A stretch of 58,392 bases of DNA from Desulfobacterales bacterium (GTDB lineage: Bacteria > Desulfobacterota > Desulfobacteria > Desulfobacterales > ETH-SRB1): NCBI GenBank assembly GCA_030610995.1, contig JAUWQO010000006.1, positions 1 through 58,392 of the forward strand, read 5' to 3'. The position numbers were made by a program, and so were the translations under genes. The notes under the pieces are model-generated. The model made no database searches and had not been told where the DNA came from. It was given only the letters and a program-made list of their open reading frames with translations. Below, one piece after another: positions 45,313 through 54,869 of the stretch (the stretch's first letter is position 1; each line of letters begins with the position of its first letter).

Positions 45313-45648
45313 ATGAGCAACTACAATAAATATGAGGAGATTACTAAGGCAAGAGAGATTCTCGATCTCCCTGAGTCAGCGACAGCGGAGGAAATAAAAA
45401 GCCATTATAAGACATTGCTCAAAAAATGGCACCCGGACGTTTCACAAGAAAAGAAAGAAATTTATGAAAAAATGATAAGAAAAATTACAGATGCCTATAA
45501 CTGCATAATGATATATTGCAGTGACTATAAGTTTTCGTTTTCAAAAGAAGATGTAGAAAAATATATCTCACCTGAGGAATGGTGGATCAAACGATTTGGA
45601 AATGATGGGATATGGAGTAGTGATAGTCCTGCTACAAATAGAAAATAA
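45313..45648 (+). CDS. J-domain (DnaJ-like) protein
   Basis: A 111-aa protein. Residues 10-65 form a J-domain (AREILDLPESATAEEIKSHY, LLKKWHPDVSQ with the HPD motif, MIRKITDAYN), followed by a short Trp-rich end (PEEWWIKRFGNDGIW). It lacks the G/F and zinc regions of full DnaJ. It follows the second MinD-type ATPase and may be a dedicated co-chaperone for the metal-cofactor cluster; that is inferred from position only. Confidence 0.85.
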   Translation: MSNYNKYEEITKAREILDLPESATAEEIKSHYKTLLKKWHPDVSQEKKEIYEKMIRKITDAYNCIMIYCSDYKFSFSKEDVEKYISPEEWWIKRFGNDGIWSSDSPATNRK

Positions 45649-45658
45649 CATTTTTTTA

Positions 45659-45817
45659 CCTAAGTTGAGCGATTTTTGGGGAAGAAATGTGCTGAGATCT
45701 TGATGCATAAGGGTTTACGAAAACCGCAGGCATACCCGTGGATATGTCGAGAATTTTCGTGAATCCTTGATGCGCAAGAGATCAGTGCAGATCGAGCCAA
45801 AAATCGCTTAATTTAGG
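45659..45817. repeat. 159-bp imperfect palindromic element
   Basis: The ends cctaagttgagcgatttttgg and ccaaaaatcgcttaatttagg are inverted repeats. Inside, tgctgagatcttgatgcata pairs imperfectly with gatgcgcaagagatcagtgc. The whole could form one long hairpin. It sits between the J-domain gene and the permease gene and has no coding capacity. Confidence 0.6.
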
Positions 45818-45892
45818 TTTTAATACAATGGCGCCACAATATTCCCCCTGCTTTGTTGATGACATTAACAGGGCCTTGCTGGAGGCTCATCT

Positions 45893-46972
45893 ATGTATGA
45901 GCGATATGAGGCTTGGATGATGGTTGTGTTATTAGGTGTCTTTAAGCATGCACTTATGATTACCGTCTTTGTGTTTGTGATGATGCTTTTGGTCGATTTT
46001 ATCGACATGGCCAGCAAGGGACGTATGTCGGGCATGATCAAAGGAGGCCCGTGGAGACAATATACCTTAGCCTCTTTCTTAGGCGCCACCCCTGGTTGTC
46101 TTGGCGCTTTCATGAATGTCAGCCTTTATGTCCACGGCATGCTCTCTTTTGGCGCCATTGTTGGGGGGATGATAGCTACATCAGGAGATGAGGCGTTTGT
46201 GATGCTTTCTCAGTTCCCGGGTACGGCGGTGGCACTTTTCGGGCTGCTGTTTGTGTTCGGAATAGTTTTTGCCTGGATAAGTGACAGGATTATTCCTTAC
46301 CTGGGGATTACCCCTTGCGAATCATGCATTGATGCCCATTGTGAAGAATGCTTGCCTGGTATAGATAATCAGGAAAGTATCCGTGATATTTTTCGACCCG
46401 CGAATTTCGTTGAAAATTTTCAGTCTTTTTCCTTCACCCGGTTCCTTCTCCTTATGCTTACAGTCTCTTTCCTGATTTTAATAGCAACGGGCATCCTCGG
46501 CCCATCTACCTGGGACTGGAAACGAATTACCTTTATATCTCTTTCTATGTGCACATTATGCATTATTATGATTGGCTCCGAACATTATCTTGAATCCCAT
46601 ATCTGGGACCACATCATAAAGAAGCACCTGTTTCGGGTTTTTTTGTGGACTTTTGGAGCCCTTCTTTTTGTGCACTGGGGTCTGGCCTTGTGGAATCTGG
46701 ATCGCTTTATCTATGACCATATGCTGTGGGTATTGCTGATCGGTGCCTTAATGGGAATTATTCCGGAATCAGGTCCGCATCTCATATTTGTGATGATGTA
46801 TGCACAGGGTCTTATACCCTTTTCCGTATTATTCACCACATCGTTTGTACAGGACGGGCACGGCATGCTCCCCCTTCTTTCATACAGCCTCAAGGATTCT
46901 GTGCTGATTAAAGTCTTTAATCTTACTTTTGGATTAGCCGTTGGGAGCATCCTTTACGCCATGGGATATTAA
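45893..46972 (+). CDS. ArsP_2-type (PF11449-like) 10-TM permease
   Basis: Integral membrane protein with about ten hydrophobic segments in two blocks of five. Between them is a cytoplasmic or periplasmic loop rich in Cys/Asp (LGITPCESCIDAHCEECLPG), a likely metal-binding site. The repeated signature FLGATPGCLGAFMNV and MGIIPESGPHLIFVM is typical of the family annotated as arsenic efflux or putative manganese transporter. The substrate cannot be fixed from sequence. Start ATG 45893, ribosome binding site ggaggc. Confidence 0.82.
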   Translation: MYERYEAWMMVVLLGVFKHALMITVFVFVMMLLVDFIDMASKGRMSGMIKGGPWRQYTLASFLGATPGCLGAFMNVSLYVHGMLSFGAIVGGMIATSGDEAFVMLSQFPGTAVALFGLLFVFGIVFAWISDRIIPYLGITPCESCIDAHCEECLPGIDNQESIRDIFRPANFVENFQSFSFTRFLLLMLTVSFLILIATGILGPSTWDWKRITFISLSMCTLCIIMIGSEHYLESHIWDHIIKKHLFRVFLWTFGALLFVHWGLALWNLDRFIYDHMLWVLLIGALMGIIPESGPHLIFVMMYAQGLIPFSVLFTTSFVQDGHGMLPLLSYSLKDSVLIKVFNLTFGLAVGSILYAMGY

Positions 46973-47324
46973 AGAACATATGAAAAGATGAACGTCCAAC
47001 ACCCGCCGTGCCCGCGCCCGTCGCGGCAGGTCGAACGTCTGACATCGAACGTCGAATAATGATGTCGCTCCGCTATTTAAATTATTTTAAAATCGAATAA
47101 AGAAAGCATAATTTTATAATTTCCTATACAATAAAAAAAAGCTTTAATAACTTTTAATCATACCAAATATACTGTAAATGTAATAGTTAAATTGATTCAG
47201 GCCGGAAATTGCTGGAAAAACTTTGCGCCTTTGCGTGAGATTATTTTTTTTAAAAAAAGTGTAAACTACTTTGTGGCTATATGAAGGATGCCCAAAATTC
47301 AAAGATCTTAAAAGGAGGCATATC
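46973..47324. other. Spacer with short repeats
   Basis: No gene is visible. It contains a TCGAACGTC-type repeat cluster (46990-47065) related to the one at 42228-42272, and an 'aactttgcgcctttgcgtgag' phrase shared with 391-413. The ribosome binding site of the next gene (aaaaggaggc) ends the stretch. Confidence 0.5.
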
Positions 47325-49238
47325 ATGAAAAGAATGTTCAAAACATTTAGCTTAGGTAATCTGGAGCTTGTAAACCGGTTTGTCTTTCCCCCGATCAAGA
47401 TAGGCCGTGGCAATCCTGACGGCACCGTGACAGACCGCCAATTGACTTTCTACCAACAGATCGCCAAAAACGGCCCGGGATTGGTAATTATTGAGCCTGT
47501 GTCTGTTACTGCTGATGGCAGGGAACACCCTAAACAGCCCTGCATCCATCTCTCTGAGAGCGCAACAGAACTCAAGAAGATTGCGGATGTTGTACATGGG
47601 GAAGGTCGTCTCGTTTGCCTTCACCTGAACCATGCCGGTGCTGGAGCCCTTCCCAAAATCATCGGGGGTAAACCCAAGGCGCCGTCCGTTATGACATGCG
47701 TTGCCAGGGAGGGCAACGTTTCAGAGGCCCTTACCGAGCAGGAAATCGAGATAATCATTGGCGGTTACAAATCGGCTGCCGAAAAGGCACAGAAAGCAGG
47801 GTTTGACGTCATAGAGATCCAGGGAGGACACGGTTATCTCATCTCGCAATTCCTGAACAGGAAGCTGAACAAAAGAGAAGACCGCTATGGCCGGGACCGC
47901 CTGCTTTTTGCAACGGAGGCCATTGCAGCAGTAAAACAGGGAGCGCCCGATCTCCCATGTATTCTCCGGATTTCCGGCAATGAGATGTCTCCCGAGTTTG
48001 GCATCAGCCAGGAGGATCTTCTACCCCTGCTGAAACTGGCGGAAGGAGCTGGAATCAACGCCATACATGTGAGCATGGGAAATGCCTGCTTTAGTCCGCC
48101 ATGGTATTTTCACCATACCAGTCTTCCGGATAAGCCCCAGATGGATGCATTGTCATGGGTCCGTAATCATACATCCATTCCCATGATTGTCGCCGGCAGG
48201 ATGGGCAGGAAGGAAAAGGTAATCAAGGTCATGGATGATGGACTGGCTGATCTTGTGGCCCTTGGAAGACCTCTTATTGCCGACCCTGATTTGATAGAGA
48301 AATGGCAAAAAGGGATGGATGAGGATGTCATGCATTGCGGTTATTGCTTACAGGGATGTCTCCATCGCATGAAAAGCGGCGAACCCCTGGGCTGCAATTT
48401 AAATCCGGAAATTGGTCTGCCTCCTTTGGGGCAAACAGACATTCCCATGAAGGTCCTGATCGCAGGAGGAGGTCCTGCAGGTATGAGTGCAGCCCTGTAT
48501 ATGACCAGACGTGGTCACCATGTTACGCTGGCCGAAAAAACGGATCATCTGGGCGGGCAATTCGCCATTGCATGGCAGGCGCCCGGAAAAGAAAAGATGA
48601 AAGACGGGTTGGATAGCCTTAAACATTTGGCAAAGGCGAGTGGCGCATCTATCCTTATGAAGAGGGCCGTGGACGCGGTCCTTGTAAGGGAGATTCAGCC
48701 GGATCTTTTGGTGTGGGCAACCGGAGCAATGCAAAACATCCTGGAGATCAAGGGCCTTGACAATCAGCATGTCATGACATCCATAGAGTATTTGCAGGGG
48801 AAAAAGGAAATTAAAGGGCCGAGGGTCCTCGTCATCGGGGTTGGTCAGGCCGGGATTGAGATTACTGAAAAATTAGGCAACGAAGGTTATGATGTAGTCG
48901 CCATAGAGCTTACTGATCAAATAGGAAGCATGATGGAAAAGATTACAAAAAAATTGGTCTTGATGAGGATTAAGCAATTGGAAAAGGTGAGCATAATGCC
49001 TCATACAACAGTTAAGGAGTTTAAGGCTGACAGCGTTGAGGTGGAAAAGGATGGAGAGAGACTATCTTTGAAACCCTTCCAGAGTGTTATCCTCGCATCT
49101 GGCATGAGATCTGCCGCAGGACCGGATGAAGAGATCGTAAATGCAGTTACCAGGATGGAAGTCATTGGAGATGCCAGAGAGGTCCATGATATCTTCAGCG
49201 CTGTCCATGCAGGCTATGATCTTGCTCTTAAATACTAG
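47325..49238 (+). CDS. FadH/enoate-reductase-type NADH:flavin oxidoreductase
   Basis: A 637-aa three-cofactor enzyme. The N-terminal Old-Yellow-Enzyme TIM barrel binds FMN (FPPIKIGRG start, HLNHAGAGAL, DVIEIQGGHGYLISQFLN). A Cys cluster for one 4Fe-4S follows (CGYCLQGCLHRM, then C in LGCNLNPEIG). Then comes an FAD domain (VLIAGGGPAGMSAALYM) and an NAD domain (VLVIGVGQAGIEI). Related enzymes reduce 2,4-dienoyl-CoA or enoates in fermenters and sulfate reducers. The start is taken at the ATG with ribosome binding site aaaggagg. Confidence 0.92.
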   Translation: MKRMFKTFSLGNLELVNRFVFPPIKIGRGNPDGTVTDRQLTFYQQIAKNGPGLVIIEPVSVTADGREHPKQPCIHLSESATELKKIADVVHGEGRLVCLHLNHAGAGALPKIIGGKPKAPSVMTCVAREGNVSEALTEQEIEIIIGGYKSAAEKAQKAGFDVIEIQGGHGYLISQFLNRKLNKREDRYGRDRLLFATEAIAAVKQGAPDLPCILRISGNEMSPEFGISQEDLLPLLKLAEGAGINAIHVSMGNACFSPPWYFHHTSLPDKPQMDALSWVRNHTSIPMIVAGRMGRKEKVIKVMDDGLADLVALGRPLIADPDLIEKWQKGMDEDVMHCGYCLQGCLHRMKSGEPLGCNLNPEIGLPPLGQTDIPMKVLIAGGGPAGMSAALYMTRRGHHVTLAEKTDHLGGQFAIAWQAPGKEKMKDGLDSLKHLAKASGASILMKRAVDAVLVREIQPDLLVWATGAMQNILEIKGLDNQHVMTSIEYLQGKKEIKGPRVLVIGVGQAGIEITEKLGNEGYDVVAIELTDQIGSMMEKITKKLVLMRIKQLEKVSIMPHTTVKEFKADSVEVEKDGERLSLKPFQSVILASGMRSAAGPDEEIVNAVTRMEVIGDAREVHDIFSAVHAGYDLALKY

Positions 49239-49303
49239 TAGCCGTTCACGGCTTGAAACTTGAAATTGGAAAGTAGAAATTTAGGAGAGATGAAACGAGT
49301 TAT

Positions 49304-49350
49304 GTAGGGTGCATTTTATGCACAGTGATGGTGCATAAAATGCACCCTAC
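49304..49350. repeat. GTAGGG/CCCTAC hairpin element
   Basis: gtagggtgcattttatgcac / gtgcataaaatgcaccctac inverted repeat; the closest relative of the element at 38-84. Confidence 0.75.
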
Positions 49351-49498
49351 ATGCTACAAGCCTTAAGTCAAACGCGAGAGAATACAAAGCAATAGTTGAA
49401 AAACTCGGCCCAAAATTAAATGCGTTCATCAACAGTACAAAAGCATGAAGGCCAAATTTCCAATTTCTAATTTCAACGTTCCGTGAACGCTTACAAAA

Positions 49499-49557
49499 TC
49501 TTCGTGCTCTTCTTCAGGCGGTTTTTCATGAGCCTGATCATAGCAGCCGTGTGTTGC
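49499..49557 (+). repeat. Duplicated FmdB 3' end and spacer
   Basis: About 59 bp matching 44300-44360 with only a few differences (shared cttcaggcggtttttcatga, then gcctgat and agccgtgtg). It includes the final Ser/Gly codons and stop of the FmdB gene. The source and copy lie about 5 kb apart on the same strand, each directly before another gene start. Confidence 0.75.
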
Positions 49558-49586
49558 ATTGATAAGATAGCTTTAAAGGATTGAAA

Positions 49587-49894
49587 ATGAAAACCTATCT
49601 TGATTGTCTTCCCTGTTTCCTAAATCAAGCGCTCCGGGCGGCATCGATAAAGTTGCAACCATATTATCCTCAGGCACGGATGCTCCTGGAACTATTCTCA
49701 AAACATGCAGCTTAGAATTTATGAATGTTTATAAAAATTCAAGCTTGATAATAAGTAAGGGCCAGGGAAATTATGAGGCGCTTTCTAATGAAAAATGCAC
49801 CATATTTTTTCTCTTAAAAGTAAAATGTCAGGTCATTGCAAATGATATTGGCGCTGGAGAAGGTGATATTATATTGAAAGGAAAAGATATTTAG
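49587..49894 (+). pseudogene. DUF89-family protein with large internal deletion
   Basis: The DUF89 (ARMT1-like) family start MKTYLDCLPCFLNQALRAAS, with its conserved LDCLPCF cysteines, is read from 49587. It shifts frame into the family's C-terminal part: ILSSGTDAPGTILKTCSLEF, then IISKGQGNYEALSNEK and KCQVIANDIG. Some 150-200 central residues that carry the catalytic Asp/Asn are missing. An intact metal-dependent phosphatase cannot be made. Confidence 0.78.
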
Positions 49895-49924
49895 AGTTTT
49901 GCCGTTTATGGACACTTTCTATAC

Positions 49925-50057
49925 GAGACCTTTGCAAAATGCCTATATTGTCATTGCGAGCGAAGCGAAGCAATCTCACAACACATTGATAATCCACGAG
50001 ATTGTCGCGTCGCGTCGCTCCTCGCAATGACTAAAACAGCGGTTATTCAAAGGTCTC
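49925..50057. repeat. 133-bp palindromic repeat element
   Basis: Outer ends gagacctttg / caaaggtctc are inverted repeats. The inner arms cattgcgagcgaagcgaagc and cgtcgctcctcgcaatg form a second pair. It has no coding capacity. A fragment of one end occurs near 38870. Confidence 0.65.
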
Positions 50058-50096
50058 AATACGATGGTCACTGTTGATAATGTTTGCGATCATTAG

Positions 50097-51401
50097 TCAG
50101 AAGTAATATTTTGCAAAGCAGGCAGCTTTGTAATCGTACGGCTTTTCTCCAAATTCGCTGTGGTAATTGCCGTGAAACAGGGTGAATTTGAACTTGAGTT
50201 CAAGATTGGATATTGGTTCATATAACAATTCCGGTGTTAAGGAATAACTTTTGTCCTCAGCATTAAAGATAATATTTATGGAAGGGGTGAAGTAAAGTAT
50301 ATTAAAAGGTTCTTTCTGGGTAATTTTGAGATACAAATATTGTTCCATAAAATTTTTATCACTGTAGTAGGCTTTTGTGTAGCTAAGGCTTTTTTTCATG
50401 CTGCTTTCAGCGCCTGTTGTCTGGTACGTATTGTATCCTTTTTGAATATAGTTGTAATATCCGCTTATTTCCTCTTCACTGAATCCGGTTCCATTTTTAT
50501 AATATTCAAATATAAATGTTGTGTCATATCTGGTTAGATAACGAATCCCCAAAAGATAACTTGCAGCGCTGGATTGCCTGGTGTGCAGAATGCCGTTACT
50601 GTCAATATATTTTTTTTCAAAATTATTAATAAATGCCGCTTCGCCGTGCAGTTCAAAGTTAGTCGTAAAATTTCTTGAAAAATCGACCCCGAACCTGTCA
50701 TCAATGCTTTTTCCCGCAAGAAACATAATATCTATGTCAGTATCATATGCCAGGAAGTATAGCTTTCCTGCGAAATTCAGATGGTCTGTTTCTCCAAAAC
50801 TGCTGTTGAGATCATTATAAACAGGAATGATTACAGGTGTGAAAGCGATGGTTTTGATGGGCCCTGAAAGGCTCTTTATATAATCAAGGGATATTATTGA
50901 ATAACCCTCAAGGGATGCTTCGGGATCCTCCGGGTCTTTTGGCCTGCTTGTAAAGGCAGCGGGATTCCACGCATAACCTTTGCCCCACTTAATTACCTTT
51001 TTCCCGGCTTCAATAGTAAAAGAAGGTGTGCCATCAAACGAAACAACCCCTTCGTATAATGTAGTTTCATCATCCCACCCGAGATAATTTTGTGTCATAT
51101 CGGTGTTTGTTTTTATATACAGCCTTGCGGAGTCTTTTTTGTAATCCCCTTCCAACTGCAAAGTAATATCGTATGAGTCGACAGAGGAACCTTCTTTACG
51201 GTTATAAAACTTCTGGGAATAAAGCGCTGAATTTTTGTTCAGACTATATATTGTATAAACGGCTTCGATGTTTCCGCCGATATGATAGGGTTTGTCTTCG
51301 ATATCGGGTATTTCAAAATCATATTCACCGGCAAGCGCATTATTAAGGGGGAGGAGATATGCAAACAAATATAGAAGAATAATAACAGCCTGTTTAGACA
51401 T
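50097..51401 (-). CDS. Outer-membrane beta-barrel protein of an exporter operon
   Basis: A 434-aa protein with a signal peptide (VIILLYLFAYLLPLNNALA) and many alternating amphipathic strands ending in a terminal aromatic (KYYF), the signature of an outer-membrane barrel. It has the DUF1302-like block KVIKWGKGYAWNPAAF. It is the last gene of the minus-strand operon after the LolA-like gene (8-bp gap). It may receive or export what the FtsX/LolD-type ABC system mobilises; this is a positional inference. Confidence 0.75.
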   Translation of the reverse strand: MSKQAVIILLYLFAYLLPLNNALAGEYDFEIPDIEDKPYHIGGNIEAVYTIYSLNKNSALYSQKFYNRKEGSSVDSYDITLQLEGDYKKDSARLYIKTNTDMTQNYLGWDDETTLYEGVVSFDGTPSFTIEAGKKVIKWGKGYAWNPAAFTSRPKDPEDPEASLEGYSIISLDYIKSLSGPIKTIAFTPVIIPVYNDLNSSFGETDHLNFAGKLYFLAYDTDIDIMFLAGKSIDDRFGVDFSRNFTTNFELHGEAAFINNFEKKYIDSNGILHTRQSSAASYLLGIRYLTRYDTTFIFEYYKNGTGFSEEEISGYYNYIQKGYNTYQTTGAESSMKKSLSYTKAYYSDKNFMEQYLYLKITQKEPFNILYFTPSINIIFNAEDKSYSLTPELLYEPISNLELKFKFTLFHGNYHSEFGEKPYDYKAACFAKYYF

Positions 51402-51409
51402 AACTATCC

Positions 51410-52147
51410 TTATCGGAGACCGTCAATTCTTCGCATATAGTTTAAGGTGAAGATCTCGTCCGGCAAATCCTTCTTTGTTATCTTTGCAAATATAAAAATT
51501 GATTTATACCCTTTGTGTAGAGGGCTGTCTGTCTCGATCACGGCAGGGCGTACAATGCCGTCGCCAAAGTCCTTGATCTCCTTGAAATGAAGGGTCTTGA
51601 TCAGCATTCCGGATGCTGCAAGGCATTCAATCGTGGTTGGAACCAGCCTTTTATCATCCACCCACATTTTTATTCTGTCATAGGCTACAGCCGTTGTTTT
51701 TGCCTTTAAGTAAAGGATGTATTTATCATCTGTCTTTTCCAGATTGTCGCAGTTGTATTCAGCGTTATAATCGATTCTAAGAATATCCGAATTATTGAAA
51801 ACCCCGCCGGTTACCGACTGGAGGCTGGTTATACGGATCGGTTTGCCGACGTTTGGAATGTAAAGCCACATATTATCGCCAACCCGCAGAGTAGAACGAC
51901 CTTTTTCGCTGGCAGGGGATAAGAATATTGACGCAACACTGTCCATGCCCTTTTTTACCGAATACATGATGAACTCTTTTTTTGAGCCGTCAGGTTCTAT
52001 GTTGATGAGCTTCCTGTACATCTCGAAGCTTTCCGGGTTGAGGTTGCGGTCAACCTGTTTCAGCAGCTCATTGCCGTCTATGGCAAAAGTTAATGGAACG
52101 GCAGTTATAAGATAAATAATAATTACAATAAAGATTCTTTTTTTCAT
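51410..52147 (-). CDS. LolA-like outer-membrane lipoprotein-sorting family protein
   Basis: A 245-aa exported protein with a signal peptide (IFIVIIIYLITAVPLTFA) and the beta-rich family pattern FIMYSVKKGMDSVASIFLSP, GDNMWLYIPNVGKPIRIT, and KMWVDDKRLVPTTIE. The start is the Met at 52147 with ribosome binding site gaggtg, since the longer frame runs into repeat DNA. It is flanked by an FtsX-type permease upstream and a barrel protein downstream. A periplasmic lipid or lipoprotein carrier is the likely role. Confidence 0.82.
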   Translation of the reverse strand: MKKRIFIVIIIYLITAVPLTFAIDGNELLKQVDRNLNPESFEMYRKLINIEPDGSKKEFIMYSVKKGMDSVASIFLSPASEKGRSTLRVGDNMWLYIPNVGKPIRITSLQSVTGGVFNNSDILRIDYNAEYNCDNLEKTDDKYILYLKAKTTAVAYDRIKMWVDDKRLVPTTIECLAASGMLIKTLHFKEIKDFGDGIVRPAVIETDSPLHKGYKSIFIFAKITKKDLPDEIFTLNYMRRIDGLR

Positions 52148-52218
52148 GCAGCACCTCAAAAGTTCATGGTTCATGGTTCAATGTCCAACTGTGAACCGTG
52201 AACCGTTCAACCCAAATT

Positions 52219-53472
52219 TTATACATGCCTCAACGCATCGACCGGTTCCATTTTTGACGCTTTGTATGCCGGTTGCAAAGTGGCAAAAACAGAAACAAGC
52301 AGCACGATTGCTGTTAACCAGAACAGTTCATTAATGTTGATTGCAGGTGATAATATCAGGTTGTCCATCCGGCCAAAAGAAAATCTGATCTTAAAGATAT
52401 TTAAAAGGTAAATCCCTGCAATGCCGATGACATTTCCGGCAATACCGCTTATCAGGCCAAGAAAGAATCCTTCGGAAAGAAAAAGCCCCATGATTTTATT
52501 AGGGCTGGTGCCTATGGCGATCATGGTTCCGATTTCTCTAATTCTTTCATAGACCGACATGATCATTACATTTAAAATGCTGATAAGAACGATAGCGATC
52601 ATAATAAGTTTCATGGAAATGGTCATTATATCGATCATATTTGCTATATTGACAAAGGGTGATAGTTTTTCCCAGGTATGAATTTCAAATATTAGCCCGC
52701 CCTTTTTGTTTTTGAATTTTAACAGAGAAGATTTCAGATCTGCATACACAGCGTTTAACTTGTTGAAATTTTTGATACGTATGGCAATCTCCGTTACTTC
52801 CGGTTTTTCCATGCGCAGCAAGGTTCGAGCGTCCTTGATATGGATATACCCTTCTTTGCCCTGGGGGCCTAAAACAGACTCAATAATTGCGGCCACAGTA
52901 AAATTCAGGCCGTTTATGGAACCGTCCTTGTTTTGAGCCACAATTACTACCGGGCTTCCCGCTTTGATTTTCATTCCTGTAGCCAGATTTTTGGGGATAA
53001 TAATTTCTCCTGGTTTAACAAAGATTTTTTCCCTGACATTATCCTTAAATACCATGCGGTTTCCAACATCCGGACAAACCATTGTCTCTTTTTCAGGATC
53101 AACAGCATTAAGTCGGATATTAGTAGTTTCAGCATAGTTGCTCAACATGGCACTGAGCTTTATTCTTGGCGCATAGGCTACCACATCAGGATGGTCCTGT
53201 AAGATCTTTTCGATTGTTTTGTATTCTTTCGGGCTTAGATTCAAGTTCAATGGCATTGAGTCGATGGAGGAGACATAGCCTTTTTTGTGAATCTGCATTT
53301 GCGCCAGGTTGGAGTCGGTAATCTGGCCAATCATCATTTCCTTGAACGAACCGGCAAGACCGGAGAAAAGAATAACCGTTAATATACCCACAGTGATCAA
53401 GAGGGCTGTGAGAAGCGTTCTTCTTTTGTATCGCATCAGGTTTCGAATTGCCATTTTAAATATTTTATTCAT
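52219..53472 (-). CDS. FtsX/LolE-type ABC transporter permease
   Basis: A 417-aa protein with the MacB/FtsX layout: one N-terminal helix after the start motif MAIRNLMRYKRRTLLTALLI, a large periplasmic domain of about 230 residues, then three C-terminal helices with the conserved MIAIGTSPNKIMGLFLSEG loop that contacts the ATPase. This type of exporter extracts lipoproteins or other substrates from the inner membrane. It works with the ATPase encoded about 240 bp upstream. Confidence 0.88.
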   Translation of the reverse strand: MNKIFKMAIRNLMRYKRRTLLTALLITVGILTVILFSGLAGSFKEMMIGQITDSNLAQMQIHKKGYVSSIDSMPLNLNLSPKEYKTIEKILQDHPDVVAYAPRIKLSAMLSNYAETTNIRLNAVDPEKETMVCPDVGNRMVFKDNVREKIFVKPGEIIIPKNLATGMKIKAGSPVVIVAQNKDGSINGLNFTVAAIIESVLGPQGKEGYIHIKDARTLLRMEKPEVTEIAIRIKNFNKLNAVYADLKSSLLKFKNKKGGLIFEIHTWEKLSPFVNIANMIDIMTISMKLIMIAIVLISILNVMIMSVYERIREIGTMIAIGTSPNKIMGLFLSEGFFLGLISGIAGNVIGIAGIYLLNIFKIRFSFGRMDNLILSPAININELFWLTAIVLLVSVFATLQPAYKASKMEPVDALRHV

Positions 53473-53711
53473 TTGCTTTCCTTGCTGTGTGAATCTAAAT
53501 CCTGATTAACAAGCATCCTATCTTGTAAGAGTTTAGCCACTAAGTCACAAAGGCACAAAAGGGGTATATGATTGATAAATTGAGGAATTGCGAATTCAGG
53601 AATTAAAAGTGACAACATCCTTCAATTCCTAAATTCCTAAATTCCTAAATTATGAATTTTAAGAGAATTATATTATAATCTTGGTGTCTTAGTGCCTTAA
53701 CTACTACGATT

Positions 53712-54386
53712 TTAGTTAACAAGCATGCCATCCTCAAGTGTAAAAATAACCTCTGCTTCCTTCATGATTTTTGGATCATGGGTTGAAAAGATGAAAGTGG
53801 TTCCAAACTCATCTCGCATGGAACGCATAAGTTGAATGACATTTACGGCAGACTTTTTGTCAAGGTTTGCCGTGGGTTCATCCGCCAGCACGAGTTTTGG
53901 CTGAGTCACAAGAGCGCGGGCTACGGCTACACGCTGCTTTTGTCCGCCTGAGAGCTGATCCGGAAATTTGTCTTTCTGTTCCATAATACCGACAGCTTTT
54001 AGAACCTTTTGAACAGCTTTGCTTCTCATTGATTGTGATATATTTCTTATCATCACAAGGGGGTATTCGATATTCTCATAGGCGGTCAGAACAGGAAGAA
54101 GATTAAAGGACTGGAAGATAAAACCGAGCACAGAACCGCGGAAAGCAGCGCTTTGCCTGCGATTTAAAAGATTAACATGCTCTCCGGCAACAAAAACATC
54201 TCCGGCAGTTGGCTTGTCCAGGCAGCCGATCAGGTTTAGTATAGTAGTTTTGCCGCTTCCGGAAGGACCAACAAACGAAACAAAAGATGCCTCTTCAATA
54301 GAAAGTGAAACATCCTGCAGGGCTTTGACCGGAACTTCTCCCATCTGATATGTTTTAGAGACATTTTCTATCTGAACCAATGCCAT
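53712..54386 (-). CDS. LolD/MacB-type ABC transporter ATP-binding protein
   Basis: A 224-aa ATPase. Walker A is GPSGSGKTT (40-48), the Q-loop FIFQSFNLLPVLTAYENI, the signature LSGGQKQRVAVARAL, Walker B PKLVLADEPTANLD and the H-loop FIFSTHD. The family motif of lipoprotein-release-type ATPases is evident. It is the first gene of the minus-strand operon (ATPase, permease, LolA-like, barrel). The 239-bp gap before the permease gene contains repeats and may include a second promoter. Confidence 0.92.
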   Translation of the reverse strand: MALVQIENVSKTYQMGEVPVKALQDVSLSIEEASFVSFVGPSGSGKTTILNLIGCLDKPTAGDVFVAGEHVNLLNRRQSAAFRGSVLGFIFQSFNLLPVLTAYENIEYPLVMIRNISQSMRSKAVQKVLKAVGIMEQKDKFPDQLSGGQKQRVAVARALVTQPKLVLADEPTANLDKKSAVNVIQLMRSMRDEFGTTFIFSTHDPKIMKEAEVIFTLEDGMLVN

Positions 54387-54869
54387 ATTTCCCCCTTTTA
54401 AGGCCCTGCTCCCGCATCATGGTGTGTTGGGGCTCGGTCAAAGTGACTTTTTTGACAGGATTAACAGGATGTTCAGGATTAAAACATCAAAACCCATCCT
54501 GTAAATCCTCATCAAAATCCCTTACCTTGCGTTTGATTTCAACCTGCCCGCCACCTGCCCGCAATGCCTCTATTTCGCATGACTTAGTTTTGCCGCCTTG
54601 TTCCTGCAAGCATAATTAACAAAATGGATAGAACCTATAAACCTAAAAAACCATAATACATTCAGTTGTAAACTCTGTATGCACAACCGATGATTTTCTC
54701 AGTCAATTCTCTGTGTTTCACTTATATGCCTTCCTCAGGATTATGATTTTATGATTTACTGGATAGTTAGAGTGAGACTTAACCTTGTTTGTTCACTTGA
54801 AACAAAATCTTGTTTATCCTGTTATCCTGTCAGATTTTTTTTTCAAAGGGCTAAAGTGTTACGAATCCC
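54387..54869. other. Gene-free spacer
   Basis: I see no gene. It contains 'ttgacaggattaacaggatg' and similar recurrent phrases, repeated with variation at about 54455 and 54820, and AT-rich DNA. Confidence 0.5.

Larger units (their letters stand above)
49239..49586. other. Spacer with a repeat and a duplicated FmdB tail
   Basis: There is no intact gene. It holds the hairpin element at 49304-49350 and, at 49499-49557, a near copy of the 3' end of the FmdB gene and its downstream spacer (44300-44360). Confidence 0.6.
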
